From the NCBI RefSeq assembly GCF_003217355.1, contig NZ_QJTK01000004.1:1-64000 (forward strand): a DNA stretch of 64,000 nt. The letters are read 5' to 3'. The stretch is from Rhodobacter viridis (GTDB lineage: Bacteria; Pseudomonadota; Alphaproteobacteria; Rhodobacterales; Rhodobacteraceae). Shown here piece by piece: positions 23,806 to 32,218 of this stretch; within the stretch, counting starts at the first letter, position 1; each line of letters begins with the position of its first letter. A program made the position numbers and the translations under genes. The notes below the pieces were generated by a model. It did no database searches, was not told the origin of the DNA, and was given only the letters and a program-made list of their open reading frames with translations.

Positions 23806-25325
23806 GGCATCATTCCCTTCAGCCCGCTCAGCGGCGTGCCGTTTACCGTCAAAATCCCCGCGGGCGTCGTCGCAAGCGCCCAGCTGAGCGCGCCATCGGG
23901 CTCCACCTTGGCAAAGCCGCGCGTCATCATCAGCGCCATCGCGACCTGCCGCACATCCTCGGGCGCCTTTTGCAGCGCCGTCAGCAGCGTGTCGAGCCCG
24001 GCAAGACGCAGCTTGGCCGAGAAGGGTTGCGGTACCCCGGTGTCGGGGCCGATCCGTTTTTCCGCCTCGGCCTCGAACCGATATCCCTCGCCCTCGATAT
24101 GGCTTGGCCCCAGCGCCAGCGCGATCGTGCCCTCGGGCATCAGCGCCGCGGCGAGCTTTGCATTGAAGGCGGGGGTGGTCGTCGTCTCTCCGGTCCGGGT
24201 TGCGTCAAGCACCAGGGCCGCCGCGGCGTTCAGATCGAGGTCGGCCGCCGAAATATCGAGCCGCAGCTGTTTCGGCACGATCGGCAGCGCCCAGTCCGCG
24301 GCAAGCTCGGGCGGCAGGCTCAGCCCCTCCAGGGTGACGACCTCGCGCAGATGCGCGCGATCGGTCATGCCCGAGCTGTCCACCGCGGCTTCGACGCGGG
24401 CAAGGGCGAAGCGCTTGCCGAAGGCGTCGATCGTCAGATCGGTCATCGCGGTCGTGCTGGTCATGCCGTCGAAAAGCGGCAAGACGTCGCGCATCATCTG
24501 CACGACTTCCGGCCGCGCCGCGTTCGGCACCGGCTGGCCATCTGGCCGCAGCGCGACGAGCTTGCGCAGAAGGGTCAGGATCTCGTCCCAACGCAGCCCG
24601 GTCAGCGTGCCGTCACTTTGCACCGCGTGCATCCGGATCACGATCTTCTGCGGGACCGCGGCGGGGGCCAGCGTTCCGGCTGTGCCCTGCCTTTGCGGCT
24701 TGGGCAGCACGATGGTTTGCTCGACGGCGGCGACCGTCATGTGCCCGCTCACCTCGAGCCCCGTTGCCCCCTGTTTCGCCCGGGTTTGCGAGGTCATCGG
24801 ACCTTGCGTCGTGGTGGTTTCGACCGTGCCCGCCGCCCCCTGGGGATCGAGCTGATGCATGATGATCCTGAGCACCTTGCTGTCGACCTCCGTCATCGTG
24901 CGCAGGCTTTCGTCGAAACGTCCGGAGACTTGCATCCCCTCGAGCCGGTAGTCGAAACTCTGCGGCGGAAAGCCCTGGGGCTGCGGGGTCTGCAGATGCA
25001 GATCAACCGTCTGCGGGTCGCCTTCCAGATGCCAGACGCCCTTGCCCTCGGGGGTCAGGCGCATCGTGTAGGGGGTGATCGAGGCTTTGGCCGCGGTGCC
25101 CGCGAGCCGTGGCGCCAGAACGGGGGTAGGGTCGATGACGACGGTGTAGTGATCACCTTGCGGGGTGAGGGTCACGGCCTTTGCTGCCGGTCCCAGCGTC
25201 GCCTCAAGTTCGCCGCGCAGCCGGTCGATCCCGGCCTCGGTCGCCTGGGGCGTGGCGATCCACCAATATCCGCCCGCTGCGGCCGCAATCACGGCGGCGC
25301 CTGCCAGAAATACCTTGCCGCTCAT
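23802..25325 (-). CDS. DUF2125 periplasmic or lipoprotein-like protein
   Basis: 507 residues with an N-terminal signal or membrane anchor (KVFLAGAAVIAAAAGGYWWI), then a large beta-rich exported region. DUF2125 proteins occur in alphaproteobacteria and have no known function. Conserved-looking elements are GDHYTVVIDPTPVLAPRLAG and the repeat-like segments with MTDLTIDAFG and LRLDISAADLDLN, suggesting a tubular lipid-binding-like beta fold. ATG 25325 follows AGAGGTTGAGG; an upstream extension to 25415 is unlikely. Between the GNAT gene and the Kdo transferase genes, all on the same strand. Confidence 0.75.
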   Translation of the reverse strand: MSGKVFLAGAAVIAAAAGGYWWIATPQATEAGIDRLRGELEATLGPAAKAVTLTPQGDHYTVVIDPTPVLAPRLAGTAAKASITPYTMRLTPEGKGVWHLEGDPQTVDLHLQTPQPQGFPPQSFDYRLEGMQVSGRFDESLRTMTEVDSKVLRIIMHQLDPQGAAGTVETTTTQGPMTSQTRAKQGATGLEVSGHMTVAAVEQTIVLPKPQRQGTAGTLAPAAVPQKIVIRMHAVQSDGTLTGLRWDEILTLLRKLVALRPDGQPVPNAARPEVVQMMRDVLPLFDGMTSTTAMTDLTIDAFGKRFALARVEAAVDSSGMTDRAHLREVVTLEGLSLPPELAADWALPIVPKQLRLDISAADLDLNAAAALVLDATRTGETTTTPAFNAKLAAALMPEGTIALALGPSHIEGEGYRFEAEAEKRIGPDTGVPQPFSAKLRLAGLDTLLTALQKAPEDVRQVAMALMMTRGFAKVEPDGALSWALATTPAGILTVNGTPLSGLKGMMP

Positions 25326-25429
25326 CCTCAACCTCTTGCGTGAATACCCGCCCGTTGTGACCCGATCCTTGGGCCAAGTCCAGTCGACCACATGGGATGG
25401 TGGCGGTCGGGGCAATGGGCCGCGGCGGT

Positions 25430-26734
25430 TCAGCCGCGGGCAAGCGCGCGGTCGATGACGGCAAGGGTGCGCGCGCTTGCCCCGGCGTGCTCGGCCAGAA
25501 AGGCCGCGATGGCGGCGCGGTTGTCGGGCGCCGGTTTCGCCAGCGCGGCCAGCAGCGCCGCCCGGTCGGGCAGGCTTTGCGCCACCCCGGCCGCCGCGGC
25601 TTCGGCAAAGGGATATTCGATCGTGTGGACCTGCGGCCCGGTCAGTACCGGCTTGCCCAGCATCAGCGGCTCGATCACGTTATGCGCGCCCTTCGGGCTG
25701 AAGCCGCCGCCGACGATCACCCGATCGGCCAGCGCAAGGTAGAAGAACATCTCGCCCAGACTGTCGCCCAGAAGCACATCGGGCGCGGCAAGGGGGCCGG
25801 TCGGGGCGAGATCGCGGTCCAGCGCGCGGCTGCGGCGCAGGACATTCAGACCCGCAGCCTCGAGCCCCGCCGCCACCGCATCGAAGCGTTCGGGGGCGCG
25901 GGGGACATGCACGAAAAGCGGCGCGGGGCGGTTTTCGGCGCGAGCTTTCGCGGTGATTTCGGCAATGACGCCCGCGAAAAGCGGCTCTTCGGCCTCGACG
26001 CAGCTGGCGATGGTGATCACCTCGCGGCCCGCGGCAAGGGTGGGGCGCAGGCGTTCGGCGGCTGTCAGAAGCGCCGGGGGCACGGGCTGGTCAAAGCGCA
26101 ATTCGCCGGTGACGGTGATGTTTGTCAGCCCCGTCGTCGCAAACCGCTCGGCCTGAAGGCGCGATTTGACGAAGGCTCCGGCAAGCTCGGCAATCACCCG
26201 CTGGCGCAGCCGCAAGCCCTTGCGATCGCGCGCAAAGCGGCCCTGCGTATAGATCGCGTTCGCGGCGTAAAGCGGCACGCCTGCGGCGCGGGTGGCAAGG
26301 ATCATCGCGGGCCAGATCTCGACTTCCAGCGTCAGGCCAAGGCGCGGGCGGCAGGCCCGCAGGAAGCGCCGCCAGCACCAGCCCATGTCGAGCGGCACCC
26401 AGACCACCGTGACCCGGCCCGCGGCGATCTCGGGGCCGAAGGCACGGGCGGATTCGCTGCGCCCGGCTGGGGTGAAATGGGTCAGCACGACGTTTTCGCC
26501 GCGATCAAGCAGCAACCGCACCAGCGCAATCGCCGAGCGCATTTCGCCCAGCGAGACCGCATGCAGCCAGATCGCGCCTTGCGGCAGCGGGCGGCGGTAA
26601 AAGCCGAAGCGTTCGGGCAGGGCCTGCAGATAGGCCGGGTCGCGACGGCCGCGGCGCCACAGATAGACCAGTACCAGCGGCAGGCCGACGAGCCAGAGCA
26701 GCCGATAGGCGATCATGACCAGTCGCAGGATCAT
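25430..26734 (-). CDS. waaA: 3-deoxy-D-manno-octulosonate (Kdo) transferase
   Basis: A 434-residue Kdo transferase (WaaA/KdtA, GT30) that adds Kdo from CMP-Kdo to lipid A precursor at the inner membrane. It has an N-terminal membrane anchor (residues 3-25), then WLHAVSLGEMRSAIALVRLL with the conserved SLGE, LEVEIWP, and near the C-terminus VIVGGGFSPKGAHNVIEPLM, the CMP-sugar-binding G-G..P.GGHN..E motif. It overlaps the upstream paralogue by 4 bases. Two GT30 genes in tandem raise the question of which one acts on lipid A; this one has the canonical membrane anchor. Confidence 0.85.
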   Translation of the reverse strand: MILRLVMIAYRLLWLVGLPLVLVYLWRRGRRDPAYLQALPERFGFYRRPLPQGAIWLHAVSLGEMRSAIALVRLLLDRGENVVLTHFTPAGRSESARAFGPEIAAGRVTVVWVPLDMGWCWRRFLRACRPRLGLTLEVEIWPAMILATRAAGVPLYAANAIYTQGRFARDRKGLRLRQRVIAELAGAFVKSRLQAERFATTGLTNITVTGELRFDQPVPPALLTAAERLRPTLAAGREVITIASCVEAEEPLFAGVIAEITAKARAENRPAPLFVHVPRAPERFDAVAAGLEAAGLNVLRRSRALDRDLAPTGPLAAPDVLLGDSLGEMFFYLALADRVIVGGGFSPKGAHNVIEPLMLGKPVLTGPQVHTIEYPFAEAAAAGVAQSLPDRAALLAALAKPAPDNRAAIAAFLAEHAGASARTLAVIDRALARG

Positions 26735-28023
26735 CGAGCTGTCTCCATCAGCGCGCGCAAGTCGCGGGCAAGCGGGGTCAATTCGGCCCGGGCCGCCTCG
26801 ACCAGCGCGCGGGCGCGGTCGCGGGCGGCGGGCTCGGTTTCGGCGACGGCGCGGGCGAGGGTTGCGCCAGCCTTCGGGCCGATCTCGATGCGCTGCGCAA
26901 GGCCCGCGGCGGCCAGATCGGCATAATCGGCGGCGAAATTATGGGTGACGGGGCCAGAGAGCACGGGCAGGCCAAGGCAGACCGGCTCCCAGGGGTTATG
27001 CCCGCCGACGCCGCCGAAACTGCCGCCGACACAGGCGATGCGGGCCAGCCGATACCAGAGGCCCAGCTCGCCGAAACTGTCGGCCAGATAGACTTGCACC
27101 TGCGGCCCCGGCATCTCGCCCGCGCTGCGCCGCGCCGTCGCAAGGCCCGCTTGCGCCAGCGCCGCAAGGATCGTCTCCGCCCGGGCGGGCACCCGCGGCG
27201 CAAGGATCATCAGCCAGCTTCGGTCTTGCGCCGCAAGCCGCCGGGCGGCCTCGATCGCCACGGCTTCATCCTCGGCATGGGTCGAGGCGGCGACCCAGAT
27301 CTTGCGTCCGGCCAAGGCGGTCTGAAACCGGGCGAGCTCGGCCGCATCGACGCCCAGCGGCGCGGCCGCGGGTTTGAGCGAGCGCATCACCCGCACGCCC
27401 GGCGCCCCAAGGGCGCGCAGATGCTCGGCCGAACCCGCATCCTGCGCCGCGATCAGCGCGAAACGGGCCAGCACGTCGCGGTAAAGCCCGCCGAGCCGCG
27501 CGCGTTTCGCGGCGGCTTTGGCGCCGATCCGCGCGTTCACATAGGCCAGCGGCACGCCGCGCGCGGCACTGTCGCAGATCGCCCCGGGCCAGAGATCCTG
27601 CTCGGACCAGATCGACAGATCCGGGCGCCAATGATCGAGGAAACCGCGCAGGAAGTCCGGCCCGTCGAGCGGCAGGAACTGATGCACGCAGCGCGGCGGC
27701 AGGTTCGCCCCCAGCACCTGCGCCGAAGATCGCGCGGTCGAAGTGATCAGCACCGAGAGCGCCGGGTCTTCGGCTTGCAGCGCAAGGATCAGCGGGCGCA
27801 GCGCCAGCACCTCGCCCAGACCCACCGCATGCAGCCAGACAAGCCGCCCTTCAGGCCGCGCGGCCGTCGGCTGGCCCAGCTTTTCGGGCAGGCGGGCGGG
27901 ATCTTCCTTGCCCTGCTTCAGCCGCCGCGCCAGCACGGCGCGCATCAGCGGCTGCAAGAGCGGTCGCGCGGCGAGATAGGCGCGCAGCTGCCAGCCGTCA
28001 CGCTTGGGGCGGGGGGATGTCAC
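26731..28023 (-). CDS. Second Kdo transferase-like (GT30) glycosyltransferase
   Basis: A 430-residue paralogue of the next gene with the same landmarks: WLHAVGLGEVLALRPLILAL, SIWSEQDLWP in place of LEVEIWP, and VGGSFGGVGGHNPWEPVCLG. The N-terminus lacks a clear membrane anchor. GTG 28023 is preferred over ATG 28038 because AGAGGAG lies just upstream of it, while ATG 28038 has no site. It may add a different or additional Kdo residue, or a modified Kdo. It begins just after the terminator of the eptA-dgkA operon, so it should have its own promoter. Confidence 0.8.
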   Translation of the reverse strand: MTSPRPKRDGWQLRAYLAARPLLQPLMRAVLARRLKQGKEDPARLPEKLGQPTAARPEGRLVWLHAVGLGEVLALRPLILALQAEDPALSVLITSTARSSAQVLGANLPPRCVHQFLPLDGPDFLRGFLDHWRPDLSIWSEQDLWPGAICDSAARGVPLAYVNARIGAKAAAKRARLGGLYRDVLARFALIAAQDAGSAEHLRALGAPGVRVMRSLKPAAAPLGVDAAELARFQTALAGRKIWVAASTHAEDEAVAIEAARRLAAQDRSWLMILAPRVPARAETILAALAQAGLATARRSAGEMPGPQVQVYLADSFGELGLWYRLARIACVGGSFGGVGGHNPWEPVCLGLPVLSGPVTHNFAADYADLAAAGLAQRIEIGPKAGATLARAVAETEPAARDRARALVEAARAELTPLARDLRALMETAR

Positions 28024-28048
28024 GGCGCTCCTCTCCATCGGGGCAGCA

Positions 28049-28077
28049 AAAACCGCGCGGACCCTAGGGCCGCGCGG
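28049..28077 (-). terminator. Intrinsic terminator of the eptA-dgkA operon
   Basis: Read on the minus strand, CCGCGCGG...CCGCGCGG (28070-28077 and 28053-28060) forms an 8-bp GC stem that can extend through CCC/GGG, followed immediately by TTTTT. It lies 24 bases past the dgkA stop and just before the Kdo transferase genes. Confidence 0.8.
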
Positions 28078-28100
28078 CGCATTTGTCCATCCGGACGGGA

Positions 28101-28493
28101 TCAGACGAGGCCAAGCCCCACGGCACCGACGAAGCCGAGGTTGCACACCACCATCAGCCCGACCGCGAGCGAGCCCAGGTCCTTGGCATCCTTCGCCGCC
28201 TTCGACCATTCGGGAGAGACCCGGTCGGTCAGCTCCTCGATCGCGGTATTGAGCGCCTCGACCGCGATCATCAGCGCAAAAAGCACCCCATAGGCCACGT
28301 AATGCCCGGCGCCCGCACCGAAGATGGCCAGCAGGCTCAGCATCGCCAGACCGAGGATCAGCTCTTGCCGGGCCGCGGTCTCGCGCATCAGCCGCACCAT
28401 CCCGGCGATCGAATAGCCTGTCGCATCAATCAGATGCCCAAGCCCCGGCCGTGGCGGCACCACCTGCGGCGCGGGTTTGTCGTCCTTGGTCAT
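28101..28493 (-). CDS. dgkA: Diacylglycerol kinase (DgkA type)
   Basis: A 130-residue inner-membrane kinase that phosphorylates diacylglycerol to phosphatidate. It has three transmembrane helices and the family signature EALNTAIEELTDRVSPEWSK followed by AAKDAKDLGSLAV near residues 78-110. ATG 28493 overlaps the eptA stop (TGATG), so the two are coupled. The pairing makes biochemical sense: EptA releases diacylglycerol from phosphatidylethanolamine and DgkA recycles it. Confidence 0.92.
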   Translation of the reverse strand: MTKDDKPAPQVVPPRPGLGHLIDATGYSIAGMVRLMRETAARQELILGLAMLSLLAIFGAGAGHYVAYGVLFALMIAVEALNTAIEELTDRVSPEWSKAAKDAKDLGSLAVGLMVVCNLGFVGAVGLGLV

Positions 28494-30160
28494 CACGCCC
28501 CTCCCTTGCGGCATCCGTGGCTGAGATCGAGCGCATCCTCGCGTACCGAGGTCTGGATGTCGAGCAGGCCAAGCACCGAATGGAACAGGTTATCCTGCGA
28601 GGCGGGCTGTCCGGCCTTGGCGGCAAGGCACGACTGCGGCACGTCAAGCGTGTCCTGAAAGGCTTGCGACATCCAGATCACGAAGGGCACCTTGCGCTGC
28701 TGGTCGGGGGCCATGAACATCGGCGCCGCATGCAGGTAAAGCCCGTTCTCGCCCAGGCTCTCGCCGTGATCCGAGACGAAATACATCGCCGGGATCACGC
28801 GGTCCTGCGCCGCCATCATCTGGATCGTCTGGGCCAGAACATGGTCGGTCATGCGCAGCGAATTGTCATAGGAATTGACGATCGTCTCCTGCGCGCAATC
28901 GGCAAAGGCGGAGGAGCGGCAATCGGGGGTGAAGACCGCCTGATCGGCCGGATAGCGCAGGTAATAGGCCGGGCCGTGGCTGCCGATCATGTGATACACG
29001 AGCACGGTGTTTTCGGTGATCGTCGCCATCCGTGCCTTGAGAAGCGGCAGGAAGGCCGCATCGGTGCATTCGCCGCCCGCGCAGGCGGCGGGATCGATCG
29101 TCGCGTCGATCCGGGTGATGCCGTTCAGCCGCTTCGCCACCTGCTGATCGCCGGTGTTGTTGTCGATCCATTCGACCTTCATCCCGGCATGCACGAGGAT
29201 GTCGACCAGATTTTCGCGGCCAAGGAAGCGTTTTTGCGAATAATCGTCGGTGCCAAGGCCCGAGAACATGCAGGGCACCGAGACGGCCGTGGAGGTACCG
29301 CAGGACCAGGTGTCGGGGAAGTTCACCAGATCAAGCTTCGAAAGCTCCGGCGTGGTGTCGCGGGCATAGCCGTTCAGCCCGAAGTTCTGCGCCCGCGCGG
29401 TCTCGCCGACGAAAAGCACAAACAGCACCGGCTTTTTCGCCGCCTTCAGCAGCGGCCCTTGCGTCGCGTCGCGGCCATAGGGGGCGGCGGTGATGTCGGC
29501 GGTGGCAAGGCGCAGCGCGCCGTAGCGGGCCATGGCGCGGATCGGCGCGCCCGGCTGGAACGAGGCGAGCATTTCGTGGTGGTTGCGCACCGCGGGTGCG
29601 ATCGAGCGGTAGTTGGCGGCCAGAAGCCCCACCAGCACCGCAAGGGAAAGCGCGATGCCCAGCGGCCAGCGCCAGAGCAGGTGGCGCAGCGGGGACACGC
29701 GCAGCCGCGGCACGAAGACGAGCGCGGCGGGCAGAAGGCCCAGAAGTCCGATGTCACGGAAGAATTGCGCGGTGAACAGGTGCTTGCTTTCCGTCGTGGT
29801 GGTCAGCATCGCGTTCTGGATCATGTCGCGGTCGATCAGCACGCCGTAGGCATGGCGGAAATGCTCGGCCACCGCGGCGGTGAGGATCATGAAGGCCAAG
29901 GCCGGGCGTTGCAGCCAGGGCAGGGTGATGAAGGACATCAGCACGAGCAGGAGCAGGCACACCGAGACGCTGAAGGCCACCAGCGCCAATTGGTCCGCGG
30001 CGAAGACCTTGAAGATCGACGTCCACATCCCGCCGTTCAGTACCGCAAGCAGATAGGCCGCAACGATCAGATTGAGCCCCCAGGGGGTCAGTTCGAACCG
30101 GCCTTTGCCCGGAGCTTGGCCGGATTTCGGCGGCGTGAAGGGAAGGGGCTTGCTCGACAT
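28493..30160 (-). CDS. Phosphoethanolamine transferase (EptA family)
   Basis: A 555-residue inner-membrane enzyme that transfers phosphoethanolamine from phosphatidylethanolamine to lipid A or another envelope glycolipid, lowering negative charge and giving resistance to cationic peptides. An N-terminal membrane domain has five helices (about 28-185). The periplasmic sulfatase-fold domain carries FVGETARAQNFGLNGY with nucleophile Thr254, SCGTSTAVSVPCMFS, VYHMIGSHGPAYY and SDHGESLGENGLY as metal- and substrate-binding motifs, plus paired cysteines. ATG 30160 is used; the open frame further upstream overlaps the promoter. Divergent from an OmpR-type two-component system, its probable controller, as in the PmrAB-EptA arrangement. 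Confidence 0.88.
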   Translation of the reverse strand: MSSKPLPFTPPKSGQAPGKGRFELTPWGLNLIVAAYLLAVLNGGMWTSIFKVFAADQLALVAFSVSVCLLLLVLMSFITLPWLQRPALAFMILTAAVAEHFRHAYGVLIDRDMIQNAMLTTTTESKHLFTAQFFRDIGLLGLLPAALVFVPRLRVSPLRHLLWRWPLGIALSLAVLVGLLAANYRSIAPAVRNHHEMLASFQPGAPIRAMARYGALRLATADITAAPYGRDATQGPLLKAAKKPVLFVLFVGETARAQNFGLNGYARDTTPELSKLDLVNFPDTWSCGTSTAVSVPCMFSGLGTDDYSQKRFLGRENLVDILVHAGMKVEWIDNNTGDQQVAKRLNGITRIDATIDPAACAGGECTDAAFLPLLKARMATITENTVLVYHMIGSHGPAYYLRYPADQAVFTPDCRSSAFADCAQETIVNSYDNSLRMTDHVLAQTIQMMAAQDRVIPAMYFVSDHGESLGENGLYLHAAPMFMAPDQQRKVPFVIWMSQAFQDTLDVPQSCLAAKAGQPASQDNLFHSVLGLLDIQTSVREDALDLSHGCRKGGA

Positions 30161-30238
30161 TCTGGTCTCCTTGCGCAGTCTGGCGGCCCGTGTCGTCGTG
30201 CAGCCTTGCGCCAAGCTTACGATTGCCGACCGGGTGGT

Positions 30239-30263
30239 AAAATCTTCGGCACGAAAATCCTCG
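30239..30263 (+). promoter_or_regulatory. Direct repeats in the eptA/two-component promoter region
   Basis: AAAATCTTCG (30239-30248) and AAAATCCTCG (30254-30263) are 10-mers differing at one position, 15 bases apart, with a weaker third AAAATGCCCG at 30266. They lie in the 135-base region between eptA and the response-regulator gene. OmpR-type regulators bind direct repeats, so this is a candidate autoregulatory and eptA-control site. Confidence 0.4.
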
Positions 30264-30295
30264 TCAAAATGCCCGCGCGGGGCTATTTCGGGACC

Positions 30296-30949
30296 ATGCG
30301 CCTGCTGCTTGTCGAAGATACCGCCGATCTGGCCGAGACCCTTGCGCGCCATCTGCGCGCCGAGGGCCATGCCGTCGATCTGGCAGAGGATGTCGAGGGG
30401 GCGCTTTCGGCGCTGGCGGTCACCGAATATGCCTGCGTGATCCTTGACCTTGGGCTGCCGGACGGCTCGGGGCTGGCGGTCTTGCGCGACCGGCGCGACC
30501 GCGGCGACCGCACGCCCGTCATCATCGCCACGGCGCAGGATCAGATCTCCGACCGCATCGCCGGGTTGGATGCCGGGGCCGACGATTACGTCGTCAAACC
30601 CTTCGATCTGCACGAACTCTCTGCGCGGATCCGGGCCCATGCCCGGCGGGCGCAGGGCGTCCCCGAGGCGCGGATCGCGCTGGGGCCGGTCGAGGTCGAT
30701 CGCGCGCTGGCGCGGGTCTGGCGTGACGGGGTCGAGGTGCGGCTGACGGCGCGGGAATGGGCCTTGTTCGAAGCGCTTCTGGGCGCGCGCGGCCGCGTGC
30801 TGGGCAAATCCGCGCTGGAGGAGGCGCTTTACGCCTTTGACGACCGGATCGAGGGCAATGCGATCGAGGTCTATGTCTCGCGGCTGCGCGGCAAGCTTGG
30901 TCCCGAGGTGATCGAGACTCGGCGCGGTCTGGGATATGTGGTGCCATGA
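30296..30949 (+). CDS. OmpR/PmrA-type response regulator
   Basis: A 217-residue response regulator. The receiver domain has VEDTADLAE acidic residues, the phospho-acceptor Asp51 in ILDLGLPDGSG and Lys101 in VVKPFDL. The C-terminal winged helix (about 125-217) ends with VYVSRLRGKL and ETRRGLGYVV. ATG 30296 begins the canonical MRLLLVED. The frame is open far upstream but is shadow of eptA. It overlaps the sensor kinase gene (ATGA) and is divergent from eptA. Confidence 0.9.
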   Translation: MRLLLVEDTADLAETLARHLRAEGHAVDLAEDVEGALSALAVTEYACVILDLGLPDGSGLAVLRDRRDRGDRTPVIIATAQDQISDRIAGLDAGADDYVVKPFDLHELSARIRAHARRAQGVPEARIALGPVEVDRALARVWRDGVEVRLTAREWALFEALLGARGRVLGKSALEEALYAFDDRIEGNAIEVYVSRLRGKLGPEVIETRRGLGYVVP

Positions 30950-32184
30950 CGCAACGGCGTGCCCCCCGTTCGATCCGGAACCGGCTGATGCGGGCGGTGC
31001 TTGGGGTGGTGGCGCTGGGCTGGCTCGGCACGGTGGCGATGACCGTTCTCTTCCTTGATCGCGAGATGAGCGAGGGCTTCGACGAGGAACTGGAACTGGT
31101 GGCCGAGACGACGCTGGTGGCGCTCGAAACCGGGGCGGATCACATCGTGCCGCGGCTGGTTGCGGTGACGGCGAAGGAAAACGACCGGCTGTTGCGGATC
31201 ATCCGCCCCGGCGTGCCCGAGCCTCAGGTGCCCTGGGTTTCGCCCGCCGAGGACGGTTATTTCGACTCGATGGGCTGGCGGGTGCTGCGGCGCACCGGCG
31301 ATCACGAGGTGGTCGAGGTCGCGCATAACCGCAACTGGCGGCACAGGGAAATGGGCGAGGCCGCGGTCTCGCTCTTGGTGCTTGTGGTTCCGGTGGTGGG
31401 GCTGCTGATCTGGGGGCTGCGCCGCGCGCTCGCACGGGCGCTTCGGCCGCTTGACGCCTTGGCGGGCGCGATTGCCGGGCGCAGTCCCGATGATCTGTCG
31501 CCTGTGCCGGAAACGGGCCTGCCGCGCGAGTTGCATCCGCTGGCGCATGGGCTGAACAGCTATCTGGCGCGGATCGATGATCTGCGCGCGATCGAGCGCC
31601 GTTTCGTCGCCAATGCCGCGCATGAGCTGCGCACGCCGATCGCGGCGATCCGGGCGCGGCTGGAGCTGGGCGGCGGCGCCGGGGCCGAGGCGGCGCTGCC
31701 GATGCTCGACGATCTGACCCGCCGGGTCGAGCGTCTGTTGCAGCTGTCGCGCTCGGAGGCTGGTCTGGGGCTTGGCCGTGGCCCGGCCGATCTGGTGCAG
31801 GTGGTGCGGCTGCTCGTCGAGGAAGCCCGTCGGCCCGGCGCGGTGATCCGGTTCGACGATGGCGATCTGGAACGCCTGAGCCTGCCTGTCGATGCCGATG
31901 CCTTGGCGATCTTGATCCGCAATCTTCTGGAAAACGCGCTTGAGCATGGCACGGGCGCGGTGCGGGTGGTGATCCGTCCGCCCGCCGACGGGGCCGGACC
32001 GGCGCTGATGATCGAAAACCCGACCGCGCAAACGGGCTTTGTCGAGGAGGCTTTCCGCAAGGGCCCGGGCTCGCGTGGGCTGGGGCTTGGCCTTTCCATC
32101 GTCGCGGCGCTGGCGGCGGCGATGGGGGCCAGGGTCGAGAAAACCATCCGCGCCGGTCAGGCGCGGGTGGTGGTGACGTTCTGA
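30946..32184 (+). CDS. Sensor histidine kinase (PmrB/QseC-like)
   Basis: 412 residues. Transmembrane helices at about 16-38 and 138-160 flank a periplasmic sensor of about 100 residues. A HAMP-like linker follows, then the H-box with His226 in NAAHELRTPIAAIR, N-box LIRNLLENALEHG near 325, and G-box SRGLGLGLSIVAAL near the C-terminus. It should phosphorylate the response regulator encoded just before it. The periplasmic domain is acidic, which would fit sensing of cations or cationic peptides, but the signal is not known. Confidence 0.9.
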   Translation: MTQRRAPRSIRNRLMRAVLGVVALGWLGTVAMTVLFLDREMSEGFDEELELVAETTLVALETGADHIVPRLVAVTAKENDRLLRIIRPGVPEPQVPWVSPAEDGYFDSMGWRVLRRTGDHEVVEVAHNRNWRHREMGEAAVSLLVLVVPVVGLLIWGLRRALARALRPLDALAGAIAGRSPDDLSPVPETGLPRELHPLAHGLNSYLARIDDLRAIERRFVANAAHELRTPIAAIRARLELGGGAGAEAALPMLDDLTRRVERLLQLSRSEAGLGLGRGPADLVQVVRLLVEEARRPGAVIRFDDGDLERLSLPVDADALAILIRNLLENALEHGTGAVRVVIRPPADGAGPALMIENPTAQTGFVEEAFRKGPGSRGLGLGLSIVAALAAAMGARVEKTIRAGQARVVVTF

Positions 32185-32218
32185 GAGTGGCGGGGGCGCG
32201 TCGCTGCCCGACCGCGGG

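Noticed and set aside
28451-30949. 832-codon plus-strand frame ending in the response regulator
   Set aside because: The part before base 30296 is antisense to eptA; the real start is the canonical MRLLLVED at 30296.
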